From assembly GCA_003233545.1 (NCBI GenBank), contig QILZ01000139.1, positions 1-15,573 on the forward strand: a stretch of 15,573 nt of DNA, read 5' to 3'. Positions 14,244-15,573 of this stretch are shown here, piece by piece. The notes beneath the pieces are model-generated. The model was not told the origin of the DNA. It ran no database searches and saw nothing but the letters and a program-made list of their open reading frames with translations. Every line of letters starts with the position of its first letter. Position 1 is the stretch's first letter. Made by a program: the position numbers and the translations under genes. The DNA is from Spirochaetales bacterium (GTDB lineage Bacteria > Spirochaetota > Spirochaetia > SZUA-6).

Positions 14244-15573
14244 ATGAAGAGTACCGTGGTACTTATTCCGCGTACAGGGAAGGGATACGGATACGGGCAT
14301 CTGCACAGAGCTGCCCTGCTTGCGAAAGATATAGGGGAAGGGGCATCTATCTACCTGGAAAATCAATACGAAAGGAACAGGATATTAAGGCTTCTTAACG
14401 GTATAAGGATAACAAAAGATCCCTGGAAAGAAGCTCCCTGGGATCTGGTTATTTTAGACCGCAGAGAAACGGAAAAAGAATTGCTGGCAGAATACGAAAA
14501 ACTGGGTCCTGTTGCAGGAATCGATGAAGGCGGAAAAGCCAGAAAATATATTCCATATCTCATCGATTCGCCGGGCACCGGAAAAAGTAATAAACAGCCC
14601 AATTACTCCTTTACCGTTCTGCCGGGTATTCCCTTAAGAGACATACACAAGGTATCTTTTAACAGAATTCTAATAACTTTCGGCGGGGAAGATCCCGCAG
14701 GTCTTACAGCTGTTTTACTGGAAGAATTAAAAAAGGATCATTTTTTTAACGGCAGGAAGATATCGGTTGTGGAAGGCCCGTTATTTAAAAGAAACGTAAG
14801 GTATTCGGAAACAGATGTTATACACAGTCCGGATAATCTTATCGACATAATTCCGGCCTATGACCTTGTAATAACATCGTACGGGCTGACATGTTTCGAA
14901 TCGCTTGCAAGCGGTGTGCCTGTAATACTGTTTAATCCCACCGGATATCACAGAAAACTCTCCAGGGCCTCTCATCTGCCGGAAATCGGCGTGCAACGGC
15001 CTGATATAAGAAAACTGAAACGGCTTTTAGGTTCGGATTCCACCCTTCCCAATACCGTAAAGGAATGGCAGCGGAGAATAAAAAAGGAGCGGAAAACGAA
15101 CCGCAGTATTCCGGAATCCCTGATTTTCAGCGGCAGCATGCGGTGCCCTGTCTGCAGCGGAATAAACAGTGCAATAGCAAGATTTACAGACAGGACATAC
15201 TACCGCTGCACGAAATGCGGACTCATATACTTAAGCGTTTTTAATGACGGAAAGAAGGTTTACGGCAGCAGGTATTTTATTAATGAATATCAAAGTCAAT
15301 ACGGCAGAACATACCTCGAAGACTTTGAATCAATAAAAAAAACAGCTCTTCGAAGAATAGCCGTGATAAAAGAAGTATCATCGGAGGCTGGTGTTTCGAA
15401 AGATGAAAAACCTTCACTGCTGGATGCAGGGTGTGCTTTCGGTCCCTTTTTAGATGCGGCACGGGAATCGGGATATATTCCGGTGGGAATCGATGTATAT
15501 AAGGAAGCGGTGGAATATGTTATAAAAACTCTTAAGATAGATGCCTTCCGGATGAGTTTTATGAATTTCAAGG
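14244..15573 (+). CDS. Fusion of PseG-like GT-B domain and zinc-ribbon SAM methyltransferase (3' end outside window)
   Basis: At least 443 residues, open to the window end, from an ATG 2 bp after spsF. Residues 1-290 resemble PseG, the UDP-sugar hydrolase of pseudaminic acid synthesis: the loop GYGYGHLHRAALLAKDI (14-30) keeps the GxGH..R motif, and the C-terminal lobe has TFGGEDP, ITSYGLTCFESLASGVPVIL (in part) and a YHRKL segment. Residues 301-325 form a zinc ribbon (C301xxC304, C322xxC325, then GLIYL). A methyltransferase follows, with motif I LLDAGCAFG (about 391-399) and VGIDVYKEA. Standard PseG is a stand-alone protein of about 280-350 residues, so the fusion is notable. PseG homologues hydrolyse or transfer UDP-sugars; a methylated keto-sugar or nonulosonate product is inferred. 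Methyltransferase motifs beyond motif I/II are cut off. Confidence 0.8.
   Translation, partial: MKSTVVLIPRTGKGYGYGHLHRAALLAKDIGEGASIYLENQYERNRILRLLNGIRITKDPWKEAPWDLVILDRRETEKELLAEYEKLGPVAGIDEGGKARKYIPYLIDSPGTGKSNKQPNYSFTVLPGIPLRDIHKVSFNRILITFGGEDPAGLTAVLLEELKKDHFFNGRKISVVEGPLFKRNVRYSETDVIHSPDNLIDIIPAYDLVITSYGLTCFESLASGVPVILFNPTGYHRKLSRASHLPEIGVQRPDIRKLKRLLGSDSTLPNTVKEWQRRIKKERKTNRSIPESLIFSGSMRCPVCSGINSAIARFTDRTYYRCTKCGLIYLSVFNDGKKVYGSRYFINEYQSQYGRTYLEDFESIKKTALRRIAVIKEVSSEAGVSKDEKPSLLDAGCAFGPFLDAARESGYIPVGIDVYKEAVEYVIKTLKIDAFRMSFMNFK

Noticed and set aside
15296..15571. 91-residue antisense frame near the window end
   Set aside because: The plus-strand PseG-methyltransferase fusion runs through here with recognisable zinc-ribbon and SAM motifs; the minus frame is a shadow.
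1..15573. Search for tRNA/rRNA, CRISPR arrays, insertion sequences, riboswitches and strong intrinsic terminators
   Set aside because: By eye I found no cloverleaf, no regularly spaced repeats, no transposase-like frame and no GC-rich hairpin followed by a T run. Small or weak elements could be missed without computation.

Overview
This window reads as a stretch of spirochaete chromosome, probably from the Treponema/Spirochaeta side of the phylum. The clearest marker is the gene at 11143-12633. Its layout (N-terminal domain, radical SAM core, SPASM C-terminus) matches what I know as the 'spiro-SPASM' family, which is described as restricted to spirochaetes. The order cheW - DegT-family gene - NAD kinase - recN also resembles, from memory and unchecked, a T. 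pallidum neighbourhood. Base composition is moderate and even. I see no tRNA, rRNA, CRISPR array, insertion sequence, integrase or phage gene. Coding density is very high, and no gene-free stretch reaches 300 bases.

Left part (1-8119, all on +): the 3' end of a protein-L-isoaspartate methyltransferase (pcm); cheW; a DegT/DnrJ/EryC1/StrS-family protein with Asn where the PLP-binding Lys should be; NAD kinase; recN. RecN is followed by four closely packed genes: an all-helical protein of unknown function, a membrane-anchored probable beta-propeller, a secreted M23 (LytM-type) peptidase, and a zinc-ribbon SAM methyltransferase. Three of these four start with GTG or TTG.

Middle part (8120-11013): a strong sigma70-like promoter with a palindrome in its spacer lies so close to the next ATG that the transcript may be leaderless. 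It drives a two-gene glycogen/alpha-glucan unit: a DUF4912 protein and a GH57 (DUF1957-type) alpha-glucan branching enzyme with both catalytic carboxylates. A small minus-strand pair, an 80-residue unknown and a STAS anti-anti-sigma-like protein, converges on the GH57 gene and overlaps its 3' end by 14 bp.

Right part (11014-15573, all on +): a sugar-modification cassette of overlapping or nearly touching genes. It holds the spiro-SPASM radical SAM protein, whose N-terminal domain looks like a degenerate SpsF-type nucleotidyltransferase; a GT-A glycosyltransferase; an intact SpsF-type cytidylyltransferase; and, cut by the window end, a fusion of a PseG-like GT-B domain with a zinc-ribbon SAM methyltransferase. 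SpsF and PseG-like proteins usually belong to CMP-activated nonulosonic acid pathways (surface polysaccharide or flagellin glycosylation). I therefore infer an unusual glycan route in which a radical SAM enzyme acts on, or alongside, a nucleotide sugar. This cassette is the best candidate here for an undescribed system.
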